Positions 9,099-17,327 of a DNA stretch of 64,000 bases are shown here, in pieces (within the stretch, counting starts at the first letter, position 1; each line of letters starts with the position of its first letter). The DNA comes from Clostridiales bacterium PH28_bin88 (GTDB taxonomy: Bacteria > Bacillota > PH28-bin88). The notes beneath the pieces were generated by a model that was not told the origin of the DNA, ran no database searches, and saw nothing but the letters and a program-made list of their open reading frames with translations. The stretch lies in NCBI GenBank assembly GCA_000987045.1, contig LAKY01000051.1:1-64000 (forward strand), written 5' to 3'. The translations under genes and the position numbers were made by a program.

Positions 9099-9419
9099 TT
9101 ACTTTGGCTTGCCCTGTCCGTCTATATCCATCTCTCTGACCCGTTCGTAATTTGGCTTGAAATCCCAGTCACCCGGGTTAAGCCTTTCCCGGATTTTATC
9201 CAGGGCGCCTTTCTTCTTTTTCGGGGTAATTTCCCCGGCTGCTTCCATGTTCACCTGGCTAATGACTTTGTTGTCCGGCCCATAGAGGACTCCGGTCGCG
9301 GTTTCGTCCCTGGTATTGTCATTTACCTTGCCCGCCAGGGTAGTTTGGACTTCTACCCGGTCATATTCGCCCTTGTTAAATTGGCCGAATTCGTCTTCTT
9401 TCTTCAAGCCGTCCATCAC
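9099..9419 (-). CDS. Small hydrophilic protein of unknown function
   Basis: A 106-residue charged, soluble protein that I do not recognise. The N-terminal half is acidic (KKEDEFGQFNKGEYD), the C-terminal half rich in lysine and arginine. No signal peptide, membrane segment or cysteine is present. A GGAGG site overlaps the first GTG and ATG codons, so the real start may be a TTG a few codons in. A near-ideal terminator follows the stop, which together with codon use supports a real gene. It is separate from the his operon that ends upstream. Confidence 0.55.
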   Translation of the reverse strand: MMDGLKKEDEFGQFNKGEYDRVEVQTTLAGKVNDNTRDETATGVLYGPDNKVISQVNMEAAGEITPKKKKGALDKIRERLNPGDWDFKPNYERVREMDIDGQGKPK

Positions 9420-9488
9420 CTCCGTTTTAACATTAGTATTTAACCCGGAGGCAGTGTCAATACTGAAAGTTTATTGCATCAGCAAAAA

Positions 9489-10169
9489 TTATCGCCTGCG
9501 TTTCAACTCCTGGGCGATATCCTTGATTGTCAAGCCATGGTATGCCAATAATACCAGGTTGTGGTACATGAGATCCGCCATCTCATAAATGATTTCCTCG
9601 CGCTTATTGTTTTTTGATGCGATAACTACTTCCGCGGACTCTTCCCCCACCTTTTTCAGGATCTTGTCCTGGCCGGAGTTAAAGAGGTAGCTGGTATACG
9701 AGCCCTCCGGCCGTTCCGCCTGGCGCTGGCGGATCACCTGGAAAAGCTCTGTCAATATTTCGCTCAAAGAGTTTTCTTTTAAGCCGGCGCCCAGGGGTCC
9801 TCCCTCCACCTGCTCCCTCTCACCGGCCCCATTCAGCCGGTAGTGGAAGCACGATCGTTCCCCTTCGTGGCAGGCCACACCCTCCTGCTCCACCAGGACC
9901 AGCAGTGTATCGGCATCGCAGTCGTAGTAAACCTGCCGGATGTGCTGCACGTGGCCGGAGGTGGCCCCTTTATGCCACAACTCCTGGCGGCTGCGGCTGT
10001 AAAACCAGGTCTGGCCGGTTTCCAGCGACCTCTTTAAGGACTCCCGGTTCATGTAGGCCAGCATCAACACCTCACCGGTGCCGGCGTCCTGGACAATGCC
10101 CGGGATTAGCCCCCTGTCATCATACCTGAAGCTATCCAAAATTTCCGGAGAAACCGTGGTCAAGCGCAC
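9489..10169 (-). CDS. hisIE: Bifunctional phosphoribosyl-AMP cyclohydrolase/phosphoribosyl-ATP pyrophosphatase
   Basis: Steps two and three of histidine biosynthesis in one 226-residue protein. The HisI part (1-115) has the zinc and magnesium ligands in [15 protein letters not shown] and [12 protein letters not shown]. The HisE part (about 130-226) has the pyrophosphatase helices [13 protein letters not shown] and [11 protein letters not shown]. The GTG start lies inside the end of hisF (ten-base overlap), which points to translational coupling. It is the last gene of the his operon. Confidence 0.95.
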   Translation of the reverse strand: MRLTTVSPEILDSFRYDDRGLIPGIVQDAGTGEVLMLAYMNRESLKRSLETGQTWFYSRSRQELWHKGATSGHVQHIRQVYYDCDADTLLVLVEQEGVACHEGERSCFHYRLNGAGEREQVEGGPLGAGLKENSLSEILTELFQVIRQRQAERPEGSYTSYLFNSGQDKILKKVGEESAEVVIASKNNKREEIIYEMADLMYHNLVLLAYHGLTIKDIAQELKRRR

Positions 10170-10924
10170 CTGCGCACCGCCACCCCTCTTGCGGCCAGAA
10201 ATTCCTTGGCCTCTTTGATGCTGTACTCGCCGTAGTGAAAGATGGACGCGGCCAGGGCGGCATCAGCCTCACCGGAGGTAAACCCTTCGTAGATGTGCTG
10301 CAGGTTGCCGACCCCGCCGGAGGCAATCACCGGTACCCGGACTGCCCGGCTCACCTCCCGGGTGAGTTCCAGGTCGTAGCCGTCCCTGGTACCGTCCCGG
10401 TCCATGCTGGTAAGCAGGATCTCGCCGGCGCCCAGCTCCTCGACCCGGCGGACCCAGTCCAGCACGTCCAGCCCGGTAGGAGTCCGTCCGCCGTGGATGT
10501 ACACCTCCCAGCGCTCTCCTCCCGCCCGCCTGGCATCCACCGCCACCACAACGCACTGGCTGCCGAACTTGCGGGCCGCTTCTTTCACCAGGTCCGGGTT
10601 TTTTACCGCTGCGGTATTCAGGGAGATCTTGTCCGCCCCGGCCTTAAGCATGGCGCGGATGTCCTCTACCGTGCGCAGGCCGCCGCCAACGGTGAAGGGA
10701 ATGAAAACCTCTTCCGCGGTACGGCGGACCACCTCCACCATGATTTCCCTGACCTCGGCGGAAGCGGTGATGTCCAGGAATACCAGCTCATCCGCCCCGG
10801 CCAAGTCGTAGGCCGCCGCCAGTTCTACCGGGTCACCGGCGTCCCGCAGGTTGATGAAATTAGTCCCCTTTACCACCCTCCCAGCGTGAACGTCCAGGCA
10901 GGGGATAATCCTTTTGTTAAGCAC
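10160..10924 (-). CDS. hisF: Imidazole glycerol phosphate synthase, cyclase subunit
   Basis: A 254-residue (beta/alpha)8 barrel that uses ammonia from HisH to convert PRFAR into imidazole glycerol phosphate and AICAR. Catalytic aspartates are in [15 protein letters not shown] (D11) and VVVAVDARR (about D130); the phosphate-binding loops TVGGGLRT and ASGGVGN are intact. It forms the glutamine amidotransferase complex with HisH, encoded two genes upstream. The AICAR released feeds the PurH reaction, also in this window. Confidence 0.97.
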   Translation of the reverse strand: MLNKRIIPCLDVHAGRVVKGTNFINLRDAGDPVELAAAYDLAGADELVFLDITASAEVREIMVEVVRRTAEEVFIPFTVGGGLRTVEDIRAMLKAGADKISLNTAAVKNPDLVKEAARKFGSQCVVVAVDARRAGGERWEVYIHGGRTPTGLDVLDWVRRVEELGAGEILLTSMDRDGTRDGYDLELTREVSRAVRVPVIASGGVGNLQHIYEGFTSGEADAALAASIFHYGEYSIKEAKEFLAARGVAVRRCA

Positions 10925-10929
10925 TCCGT

Positions 10930-11667
10930 TTAACCCTCCTGTCCACCCCGGGCTATCCCCAGGGCCTCCGGCAGGGAGATGGCCCCTGTGTAAAGGGCCT
11001 TTCCCAGGATGACTCCCTCCACCCCGGAGGGTTCCAGGGATGCCACCGCCCGTACGTCCTCAAGTGAAGACATGCCGCCGGAAGCAATCACCCGCAACCC
11101 GGAACTCTCGGCGACCTCACGGGTAGCCTGCAGGTTGGGGCCGGCCATGGTCCCGTCCCGCCTGGTATCGGTATAGACCACCCGCTGGATGCCCAGGTGT
11201 CGCATCTCTTTGGCCAGGTCCAGGGCGGTCTTCTCCACAGTGGCAGCCCAGCCCTCCACCGCCACCTTGCCGCCTTTGCTGTCAATACCCACCAGCACCT
11301 GCGCCCCGTGACGCCGGCAGGCCTCGGCCACCAGTCGCGGGTCGGAGATGGCCACCGTCCCCAGGATCACGCGGTTAACCCCCAGTTCCAGCGCCTGCCG
11401 GATGCTTTCCAGGGTGCGAATACCTCCGCCTAGCTGTACCGGAATGCTGACACTGTCCACAATGGCCCGCACTACATCCAGGTTCCTGGGAGTCCCCGCA
11501 AAGGCCCCGTCCAAGTCCACCACATGCAGCATGGGCGCGCCCAACTCCTCCCAGGAACGGGCCACAGCTACCGGATCCTCGGAGAACACCGTTTCCTCTT
11601 CAGGCCGCCCCTGGTAGAGGCGCACGCACCGGCCTTCCCGTAAATCAATCGCAGGAATGATCAGCAA
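10930..11667 (-). CDS. hisA: ProFAR isomerase
   Basis: A 245-residue barrel enzyme that opens the ribose ring of ProFAR to give PRFAR. The start [17 protein letters not shown] holds the catalytic aspartate, and the loops QLGGGIRT and IASGGMSS bind the two phosphates. The start overlaps the end of hisH by seven bases, and hisF begins five bases downstream, so hisH-hisA-hisF form a tightly packed block. Confidence 0.97.
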   Translation of the reverse strand: MLIIPAIDLREGRCVRLYQGRPEEETVFSEDPVAVARSWEELGAPMLHVVDLDGAFAGTPRNLDVVRAIVDSVSIPVQLGGGIRTLESIRQALELGVNRVILGTVAISDPRLVAEACRRHGAQVLVGIDSKGGKVAVEGWAATVEKTALDLAKEMRHLGIQRVVYTDTRRDGTMAGPNLQATREVAESSGLRVIASGGMSSLEDVRAVASLEPSGVEGVILGKALYTGAISLPEALGIARGGQEG

Positions 11668-12284
11668 GAAGCCACCAACCCCCCAAAATTTTTTAGTACC
11701 TGCAGCCCCAGGCTGCTACTCTTCTCCGGGTGAAACTGGACGCCGAAGACGTTCCCCCGTCCAGCAACAGAGGTAAAGGGAATCCCGTATTCAGTAACGC
11801 CGGTTACCACCCGGGGGTCACCGGCCTGCACATAGTATGAGTGCACAAAATAAAAGGAAGTGCCGTCAGGGATCCCGTGCCACAGGGGGCTTTCCCCCCG
11901 GATGCGCACCTGGTTCCAGCCCATGTGGGGCACCTTGAGCCCTCCCGGCAGCCGCAGCACCTTTCCCGGAAAAATATCCAGACCCTGGTGCCAGCCGTCC
12001 TCCTCGCTGGATGAAAACATCAACTGCAGGCCGAGGCAGATGCCTAAAAATGGGGTGCCGGCCTGCGCCACCCGGTGGATAACATCAACCAGGCCCAATT
12101 CCCGCAGGTTTTTCATGGCATCTGCAAAGGCGCCGACCCCCGGCAGCACCACCCCCGGCGCCGCCAAGATCTCTTCGGCCCGGCTGGTGATAAAAGCCGG
12201 GAAGCCCACGTGTTCCAGTCCCTTCTGCACACTGCGCAGGTTCCCCATGCCGTAATCGATGATGGCGATCGCCAATTTCCTCAT
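11661..12284 (-). CDS. hisH: Imidazole glycerol phosphate synthase, glutaminase subunit
   Basis: A 207-residue class I glutamine amidotransferase that supplies ammonia to HisF. The nucleophile cysteine is in GICLGLQLMF, the oxyanion region in LPGVGAFADAM, and the His-Glu pair in GVQFHPEKSS. The length is normal. The ATG sits directly after a run of G, so the start may be the TTG three codons later. The gene follows hisB after 14 bases. Confidence 0.96.
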   Translation of the reverse strand: MRKLAIAIIDYGMGNLRSVQKGLEHVGFPAFITSRAEEILAAPGVVLPGVGAFADAMKNLRELGLVDVIHRVAQAGTPFLGICLGLQLMFSSSEEDGWHQGLDIFPGKVLRLPGGLKVPHMGWNQVRIRGESPLWHGIPDGTSFYFVHSYYVQAGDPRVVTGVTEYGIPFTSVAGRGNVFGVQFHPEKSSSLGLQVLKNFGGLVASC

Positions 12285-12298
12285 CCCCCATATGCTAT

Positions 12299-12889
12299 CT
12301 AAACAAGGGTCTCTTTGGTGGACATTACCCCTTGCACGTGCGGGTCTAATTGCACAGCTTCCCTGAGAGCCCGCCCCAGGGCCTTGAAGATGGCCTCAAT
12401 GGTGTGATGGCTGTTCCGCCCTGCCAGCACCCTGACATGGAGGGTGATCCCCCCTTGTACAGACAGTGCCCGCAGGAACTCTTCCACCAGTTCGGTTTCC
12501 AGGTCCCCTACCCGCTCTGCCGGGATGTCCGCCTGGTAGGCCAGGAACGGGCGGCCGCTAAGGTCCAGGGCTACCAGCACCAGGGCCTCGTCCATGGGTA
12601 CCATGGCATGGCCGTAGCGGGTAATACCAGCCCTTTCACCAAGCCCCTCTTTGATCGCTCGCCCCAGGCAAATACCCACGTCCTCCACCGTATGATGGCC
12701 GTCCACCGCCAGGTCGCCCAACGCTTTAACCTCCAGATCAAACAGGCCGTGACGGCACCACAGGGCAAGCATATGGTCCAAAAAGCCGATGCCGGTATCG
12801 ACCTGGTAACGTCCACTGCCGTCCAGCACCAGCCTTAACTCGATGTCGGTTTCCGCCGTCTTGCGCTTGACTGACGCTTCCCGGTTCAT
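12299..12889 (-). CDS. hisB: Imidazoleglycerol-phosphate dehydratase
   Basis: A monofunctional 196-residue dehydratase forming imidazole acetol phosphate. The two metal-binding repeats are visible: DGHHTVEDVGICLG near residue 65 and GRNSHHTIEAIFKALG near residue 160, with RKTAETDIEL at the N-terminus. No phosphatase domain is fused. The start overlaps the hisD stop by four bases (ATGA). No histidinol phosphatase or HisC aminotransferase gene lies in the window, so those steps are encoded elsewhere. Confidence 0.97.
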   Translation of the reverse strand: MNREASVKRKTAETDIELRLVLDGSGRYQVDTGIGFLDHMLALWCRHGLFDLEVKALGDLAVDGHHTVEDVGICLGRAIKEGLGERAGITRYGHAMVPMDEALVLVALDLSGRPFLAYQADIPAERVGDLETELVEEFLRALSVQGGITLHVRVLAGRNSHHTIEAIFKALGRALREAVQLDPHVQGVMSTKETLV

Positions 12890-14181
12890 GGTTTCTCACT
12901 TCCTTTCAGGCGCACCCGCACGGCGTTGGCGTGGGCGTCCAATCCTTCCACCGCGGCCAGGGTGATAATGTCCCGGCCCGCGCTTTTCAGGCCTTCCGCC
13001 GAGTAAGCCAGCACACTGCTTCGTTTCATAAACGTCTCCACCCCCAGAGGGGAGTAAAACCGGGCGGTCCCCCCGGTGGGGAGAATGTGGTTGGGGCCGG
13101 CAAAGTAGTCCCCTACCGGTTCCGGCGTGTGCGGCCCCAGGAAGATCGCCCCGGCGTTCTCGACACGGCCCAACCATTGCCAGGGGTCTGCCACCACCAG
13201 TTCCAGGTGCTCCGGAGCCATCCGGTTGGCCATGGTTAGGGCTTCCTCCAGGTCCCCGGTAACTACTATGGCGCCATAAGACTCTAGGGCCTGGGCGGCA
13301 ATCTCCCTCCTGGGCAGGAGGGCAAGCTGCCGGGCTGCCTCATCCCGCACCCTTTCCGCCAGGGAGCGGGAAGGAGTGATCAGGATGGCGGACGCCATGG
13401 CGTCATGCTCCGCCTGGGACAACAGGTCCGCGGCCACGTAAACCGGCTCCGCGGACTCGTCGGCAACCACCAGCACCTCGCTGGGTCCCGCCAGCATGTC
13501 GATGTCCACCACACCGTAGACCAGTTTCTTGGCCACCGTTACATAGATATTGCCCGGGCCGGTGACCTTGTCCACCCGCCTTACCGACTGGGTGCCGTAA
13601 GCCAGGGCCGCAACGGCCTGGGCGCCGCCCACCTTGAAGATCTCGTCCACGCCCGCCTCTGCGGCGGCCACCAGGGCGTGGGGGTTGATCGACCCGTCCC
13701 GCCCGGGCGGGGTGACCATCACCACTTCCCGCACCCCCGCTACCCGGGCGGGGACTGCGTTCATCAGGACCGAAGAAGGGTAGGCGGCGGTGCCGCCCGG
13801 CACGTAGATCCCAACCCTGGCCAGCGGGCGGAAGAGTTGCCCCACAATATTTCCTCTGGCGTCGGCCTCCATCCAGGAATTCCTCACCTGCCGCCGGTGG
13901 AATTGTTCAATGTTGTCCCTGGCCGCCCGCAGGGCCCCCAGAAAGTCCGCTTCAACCACGGAATAAGCTTCGTCGATTTCTCCCCGGGTGACCCGGAAAT
14001 TTTCCGCCGTGATCACAGCTCCGTCAAAGCGGTGGGTATACCGGAAGACGGCGGAGTCTCCCTCTGCCCGTACATCGGCCAGCACCTGGCGTACGCCGGC
14101 CTCGATGGCTTCTGCATTCCCATATTCCTTGGCCAGCAAGGCCTGCACGGCCGGGTCCCGGCTGTCCATAATCTTAATCAT
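12886..14181 (-). CDS. hisD: Histidinol dehydrogenase
   Basis: A 431-residue zinc enzyme that performs the last two NAD-dependent oxidations from L-histidinol to L-histidine. Signature stretches are [15 protein letters not shown] near 130, [14 protein letters not shown] near 205, [14 protein letters not shown] near 230 and [14 protein letters not shown] near 370, which carries zinc and catalytic histidines. It overlaps hisG by eight bases. Confidence 0.97.
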   Translation of the reverse strand: MIKIMDSRDPAVQALLAKEYGNAEAIEAGVRQVLADVRAEGDSAVFRYTHRFDGAVITAENFRVTRGEIDEAYSVVEADFLGALRAARDNIEQFHRRQVRNSWMEADARGNIVGQLFRPLARVGIYVPGGTAAYPSSVLMNAVPARVAGVREVVMVTPPGRDGSINPHALVAAAEAGVDEIFKVGGAQAVAALAYGTQSVRRVDKVTGPGNIYVTVAKKLVYGVVDIDMLAGPSEVLVVADESAEPVYVAADLLSQAEHDAMASAILITPSRSLAERVRDEAARQLALLPRREIAAQALESYGAIVVTGDLEEALTMANRMAPEHLELVVADPWQWLGRVENAGAIFLGPHTPEPVGDYFAGPNHILPTGGTARFYSPLGVETFMKRSSVLAYSAEGLKSAGRDIITLAAVEGLDAHANAVRVRLKGSEKP

Positions 14182-14851
14182 GACCGTTACCCCCGTTCCC
14201 TACCACCTGCCGGATGTTTGTGACAATTTCCTGCAGGGCCCGGTGTTTCATCCGGTAGCTGACCCTGTTGGCGATCAGGCGGGCGGTAGCCTCAAAGATG
14301 TCCGCCACCGCCACCAGGTCGTTCTCCTTCAGGGTGCGCCCGGTAGAAACGATGTCCACGATAAGTTCAGCCAGCCCCACCCGGGGGGCAAGTTCAATAT
14401 TGCCATGCAGCTTGACGATCTCCACCTGCATTCCCTGGCGGGTAAAAAAGTCCCGTGCCACCCGGGGGAACTTGGTAGCCACCCTGGCATGGTTAAACCG
14501 GGTCAGGTCCTGGCCGGTTCGCTCCATCTGGCGGGCCACCCGCTCAGGCACCGCCGCGACAAATCGGCAGTGACCGAACTTCAGGTCTACAAGTTCGAAA
14601 ACGTCCGCACCCGCTTCCACGATGGTATCCTTGCCCACAATACCCAAATCCGCCGCCCCGTAGTCCACATACGTGGGAATATCCGTGGGCCGGCAGATGA
14701 TATAGCGCACACTCTCCGCCGGAAAATCGAAAACCAGCCTGCGGGACTCGGTTTCCACTCCCCCGGTGGGCAGCCCCGCCCCGGCCACCACCTGCAGGGC
14801 CTCCTCTCCCAGCTTGCCTTTGGGTAACGCAATGGTCAGGTTATACATCAT
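14174..14851 (-). CDS. hisG: ATP phosphoribosyltransferase, short form catalytic subunit
   Basis: The first committed step of histidine synthesis, joining ATP and PRPP. At 225 residues this is the short form, which lacks the C-terminal regulatory domain and works only as a hetero-octamer with HisZ. The family segment [12 protein letters not shown] and the PRPP loop [12 protein letters not shown] are present. hisZ lies directly upstream and the start ATG overlaps its stop codon, which fits fixed co-production of the two subunits. Confidence 0.97.
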   Translation of the reverse strand: MMYNLTIALPKGKLGEEALQVVAGAGLPTGGVETESRRLVFDFPAESVRYIICRPTDIPTYVDYGAADLGIVGKDTIVEAGADVFELVDLKFGHCRFVAAVPERVARQMERTGQDLTRFNHARVATKFPRVARDFFTRQGMQVEIVKLHGNIELAPRVGLAELIVDIVSTGRTLKENDLVAVADIFEATARLIANRVSYRMKHRALQEIVTNIRQVVGNGGNGHD

Positions 14852-16038
14852 CCTTTATTCTCTCCTACCACCAGCAAATTGGCGATGCCCCGTTCCGCCA
14901 CGTAAGACCTGGCTTCCGCCAGTGAACGCCGGGCCACGTCCACCTCCACCACCCAGCCCTCCTGCCGGAGTTCGGCGGCTTTCTGGCATACCAGGGCGTG
15001 GTCTCCGCCGGTCACCAGGTAATCGGCGGCTACCTCTTCAACCCTTTGGCCGCCGTCGCGATTGGCCAGCAGCACCCTTTCCAATCCCAGGGCAAAACCC
15101 GTTGCGGGGCAGGAGTAATTGAACCTGCTTAACAGCCGGTCGTACCGGCCCCCGCCGCAAACAGGAAAGCCGATACCCGTCGCGTATCCCTCAAAAACGA
15201 TACCCGTATAGTAGTCGAAATCCCGGAGAATGCCCAGGTCAAAGAATACCCGGTCCGTCACCCCGTATGCCTCCAGGGCCTCCCATACCTCCGCCAGGTT
15301 GTCCAGAGCGGTGCGCAGCCGTTCGTCCCGCACGAGTTGACGGGCCTGCCCGAGGGCCTGCCTGTCTCCGTGCAAGGAACAGAGCGTGGTCACCCGCTGG
15401 CGGTCGGCCGAAGAAACTCCGGACTCCTCCAGGATCACCTCCAGGCCCACCAGATCCTTACGGCTGAGGGCTTCTTTTATTTCCAGGGCGGCCTCTTCAG
15501 GCAGTTCCAGCTGTTCCAGCAGGTAGCGGGTGATCTCCACCTGGCCGATGCCTACCTGGAAATCGGACAGGCCGGCGGTACGGAGGGCCTCCACCGCCAG
15601 GGCGATGACTTCGGCGTCCGCCCAGGGACCGGCTGCCCCCAAAAGTTCCACGCCGGCCTGGTAAAACTCCCGCTGCCGCCCGGCCTGGGTAGCCTCAAAC
15701 CTGAATACATTGGCGGCATAAAACAGGCGCAGGGGCGCGGGCCTCTCGCGCAGCCGGGTAGCCACCAACCGGGCAATAGGGGTGGTCATGTCCGGGCGCA
15801 GGGCTAGAATTCGCCCCTGGGGGTCGATAAACTTGTGCAGCTTCCGGCCGGCCTCCCCGCCGCCGTCTGCTGTCAGGGTTTCATAATACTCAAAGGTGGG
15901 AGTGACCACTTCCTGGTAACCCCACCGCTGGAACAGGTCCGCCAGGCTGTTCTCCAGTTCGCGCTTCCTCCGGGCCTCACCGGGTAGCCAGTCCTTGACT
16001 CCGGTAGGCACCTGCAGGATCAAAGGTGTATTTGGCAT
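14848..16038 (-). CDS. hisZ: ATP phosphoribosyltransferase regulatory subunit
   Basis: A histidyl-tRNA-synthetase-like protein (about 396 residues from the ATG at 16038) that activates short HisG and mediates feedback by histidine. It shows class II synthetase features: the motif 2-like [12 protein letters not shown] near residue 105, [20 protein letters not shown] near 275 and GGGRYDRLL near 300. The family opening PTGVKDWLP marks the N-terminus; an upstream in-frame TTG is less likely because the ATG has the family start right after it. It is the first gene of the biosynthetic run, behind a clear promoter. Confidence 0.92.
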   Translation of the reverse strand: MPNTPLILQVPTGVKDWLPGEARRKRELENSLADLFQRWGYQEVVTPTFEYYETLTADGGGEAGRKLHKFIDPQGRILALRPDMTTPIARLVATRLRERPAPLRLFYAANVFRFEATQAGRQREFYQAGVELLGAAGPWADAEVIALAVEALRTAGLSDFQVGIGQVEITRYLLEQLELPEEAALEIKEALSRKDLVGLEVILEESGVSSADRQRVTTLCSLHGDRQALGQARQLVRDERLRTALDNLAEVWEALEAYGVTDRVFFDLGILRDFDYYTGIVFEGYATGIGFPVCGGGRYDRLLSRFNYSCPATGFALGLERVLLANRDGGQRVEEVAADYLVTGGDHALVCQKAAELRQEGWVVEVDVARRSLAEARSYVAERGIANLLVVGENKG

Positions 16039-16070
16039 CAGCTTCCAGGTTCCCTTCAATTCTTTATCTT

Positions 16071-16088
16071 GTTAAAATGTTAACGTTA
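16071..16088 (-). promoter_or_regulatory. Candidate operator downstream of the hisZ promoter
   Basis: GTTAA-AATG-TTAAC (16071-16084) is a perfect dyad and TAACGTTA (16081-16088) a second one overlapping it. They sit immediately downstream of the -10 box, where a repressor would block initiation. The adjacent TrpR-family gene makes it the natural candidate binder. I do not know the exact motif of that family, so this is inference from position and symmetry. Confidence 0.45.
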
Positions 16089-16117
16089 TGATAGCACAGA
16101 AGGAAACTCGGCGTCAA
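16088..16117 (-). promoter_or_regulatory. Sigma-A-type promoter for hisZGDBHAF-hisIE
   Basis: On the minus strand TTGACG (16112-16117) and TATCAT (16088-16093) are separated by 18 bases, 50 to 80 bases ahead of the hisZ start. No T-box leader is seen in the short untranslated region. Confidence 0.7.
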
Positions 16118-16152
16118 TGGCTAAATTGGCGGATGTTTTCAACGGCATTGTC

Positions 16153-16461
16153 TCAAGTCTCTTGTCCTTTAACCGCCAGCCGGTCCAGGATCAACCGGTA
16201 GCCGTCAGCCCCGTAGTGAAGGCAGCGTTTGACCCGGCTGATGGTAGCGGTACTGGCTCCGGTTGCCTCGGCGATGGCCCCATAGGTATAGTTTTGTTCC
16301 AGCATTTTCGCCACAGCCAGCCGCTGGGCCATTGCCTTGATCTCGGCGATGGTACAGATATCCTCGAAAAACCGGTAGCACTCCTCCTCGTTTTGCAGAA
16401 GCAAAACGGCCTCAAACAGGGCATCCACAAACTCGCCCTTGAGCTTGCTGGTTACAGCCAT
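16153..16461 (-). CDS. TrpR-family repressor, YerC/HisR type
   Basis: A 102-residue all-helical DNA-binding protein of the TrpR/YerC family: the conserved EEECYRFFEDICTIAEIKAMAQRL precedes the helix-turn-helix YGAIAEATGASTATISRVKRCL near residues 60-85. YerC-type proteins in Firmicutes have been proposed as histidine-responsive repressors (HisR), and its place directly upstream of the his operon promoter agrees with that role. The ATG at 16461 is preferred over the upstream GTG because GGGAGG lies at proper distance. It probably represses hisZ and the genes after it. Confidence 0.82.
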   Translation of the reverse strand: MAVTSKLKGEFVDALFEAVLLLQNEEECYRFFEDICTIAEIKAMAQRLAVAKMLEQNYTYGAIAEATGASTATISRVKRCLHYGADGYRLILDRLAVKGQET

Positions 16462-16618
16462 ACCCGCCACCTCCCGTGTCTTTGGGGGAATTATTCTACA
16501 TCATGTCGAGAACTCCTGTTCCGGCCCGGTAATAACGTCTTTTGGTTCCTCAACCGCGGCAACGCGGGAAGGCATGTTCACCGGTAATTTGGCACAGAAT
16601 ACTGATAGCTATGCCCCC

Positions 16619-16674
16619 ACAAGAAAGACGACTTTCATCGCCTTCGGCGTTTTATCGGAAGTCGCCTTTCTTGT
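16619..16674. repeat. Long imperfect hairpin in the yerC-ferredoxin gap
   Basis: A 16-base inverted repeat with one mismatch (16619-16634 with 16659-16674, core ACAAGAAAG...CTTTCTTGT) encloses a smaller CGCCTTCGGCG hairpin. It is followed by GC-rich short palindromes (CGCCCCTTCGGCGG, GGCCTTCGGCC) and a run with GGGGGCACACCCCCC up to about 16755. No coding sense on either strand. It resembles a small intergenic repeat unit or a bidirectional terminator; nothing decides between them. Confidence 0.5.
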
Positions 16675-16760
16675 CCGCTATGGGCTGCCGCCCCTTCGGC
16701 GGCCTTCGGCCTGAGCACCCCGCAAGAGTAAGGGGGCACACCCCCCTACAACCCCCCAGG

Positions 16761-16795
16761 TATAGGAAATTATTGACAGGCCATAATTTCCTATA
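16761..16795. promoter_or_regulatory. Perfect 13-base palindromic operator candidate
   Basis: TATAGGAAATTAT (16761-16773) is repeated exactly in inverse orientation (16783-16795) around a nine-base centre. It lies just upstream of the extended -10 box of the small Fe-S protein gene. The length, perfect symmetry and AT-rich character in GC-rich DNA fit a homodimeric repressor or activator site. Confidence 0.6.
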
Positions 16796-16807
16796 CCGGA
16801 TATAGTC

Positions 16808-16816
16808 TGATATAAT
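16808..16816 (+). promoter_or_regulatory. Extended -10 promoter of the Fe-S protein gene
   Basis: TGATATAAT at 16808-16816 is a consensus extended -10 element. No good -35 lies at standard distance: the region is occupied by the right arm of the palindrome, while a TTGACA at 16773-16778 is too far upstream. This fits an activator-dependent or repressor-covered promoter. Confidence 0.55.
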
Positions 16817-16849
16817 AGGCACTGTCAGTGATGGAATGGAGGGTCTAGA

Positions 16850-17233
16850 ATGAAGAGAAAAGTGATCAAAATCGACGAGGAACTCTGTGACGGCTGCGGT
16901 CTCTGCGTCACGCCCTGCGCCGAATCCGCCATTGAAATCGTTGGGGGCAAGGCGCGGGTAGTCAGTGACGAATTGTGTGACGGGGCTGGTTTTTGCCTGA
17001 CGTCTTGCCCCACCGGCGCCCTCACCCTGGAGGAACGGGAGGCCCCTGAATTCAGCGAGGCGGCCGTAGAGGAGCGTAAACGCCAGCTCGGTAAAAACGG
17101 CGAGGGCGCAGCCGCTTTTCGCTGCCATATCTGCAGCAGGGATGACAGCGACCGGGCATTGCTCCCGGTAAGGGTCAAAGGCGAGAACCGCTGGGTATGC
17201 ACCAGGTGCCTCCCCCAACTGATCCACGGTTAA
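16850..17233 (+). CDS. Small ferredoxin-like protein with a C-terminal cysteine knuckle
   Basis: A 127-residue soluble protein. Residues 1-60 form a two-cluster ferredoxin fold: the first site is complete (CDGCGLCVTPC, from C13), the second reads CDGAGFCLTSCP and lacks one expected cysteine. After a charged helix (about 65-90) come CHIC and VCTRC, a likely zinc or iron knuckle. Such proteins accompany redox enzymes in sulfate reducers and acetogens; the partner is unknown here. It is alone on the plus strand, with its own promoter and palindrome, and is convergent with the catabolic operon. Confidence 0.75.
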   Translation: MKRKVIKIDEELCDGCGLCVTPCAESAIEIVGGKARVVSDELCDGAGFCLTSCPTGALTLEEREAPEFSEAAVEERKRQLGKNGEGAAAFRCHICSRDDSDRALLPVRVKGENRWVCTRCLPQLIHG

Positions 17234-17263
17234 ACACTTATCATTAAATGTGCACCAAAGGCG

Positions 17264-17285
17264 ACGCCCCTCGCATGAGGAGCGT
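17264..17285. terminator. Possible bidirectional terminator hairpin
   Basis: A nine-base inverted repeat with one mismatch (ACGCCCCTC, loop GCAT, GAGGAGCGT) lies between the convergent Fe-S protein gene and the end of the catabolic operon. It lacks a clear T tract on either side, so termination is only suggested by position. Confidence 0.35.
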
Positions 17286-17327
17286 TCAAACTTTCCTTCG
17301 GGGCTTAAAAGGCCACGTTTCGGGCTG

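Noticed and set aside
16000..16150. T-box leader for the his operon
   Set aside because: The untranslated region between promoter and hisZ is too short and lacks the conserved T-box sequence; a repressor gene lies upstream instead.
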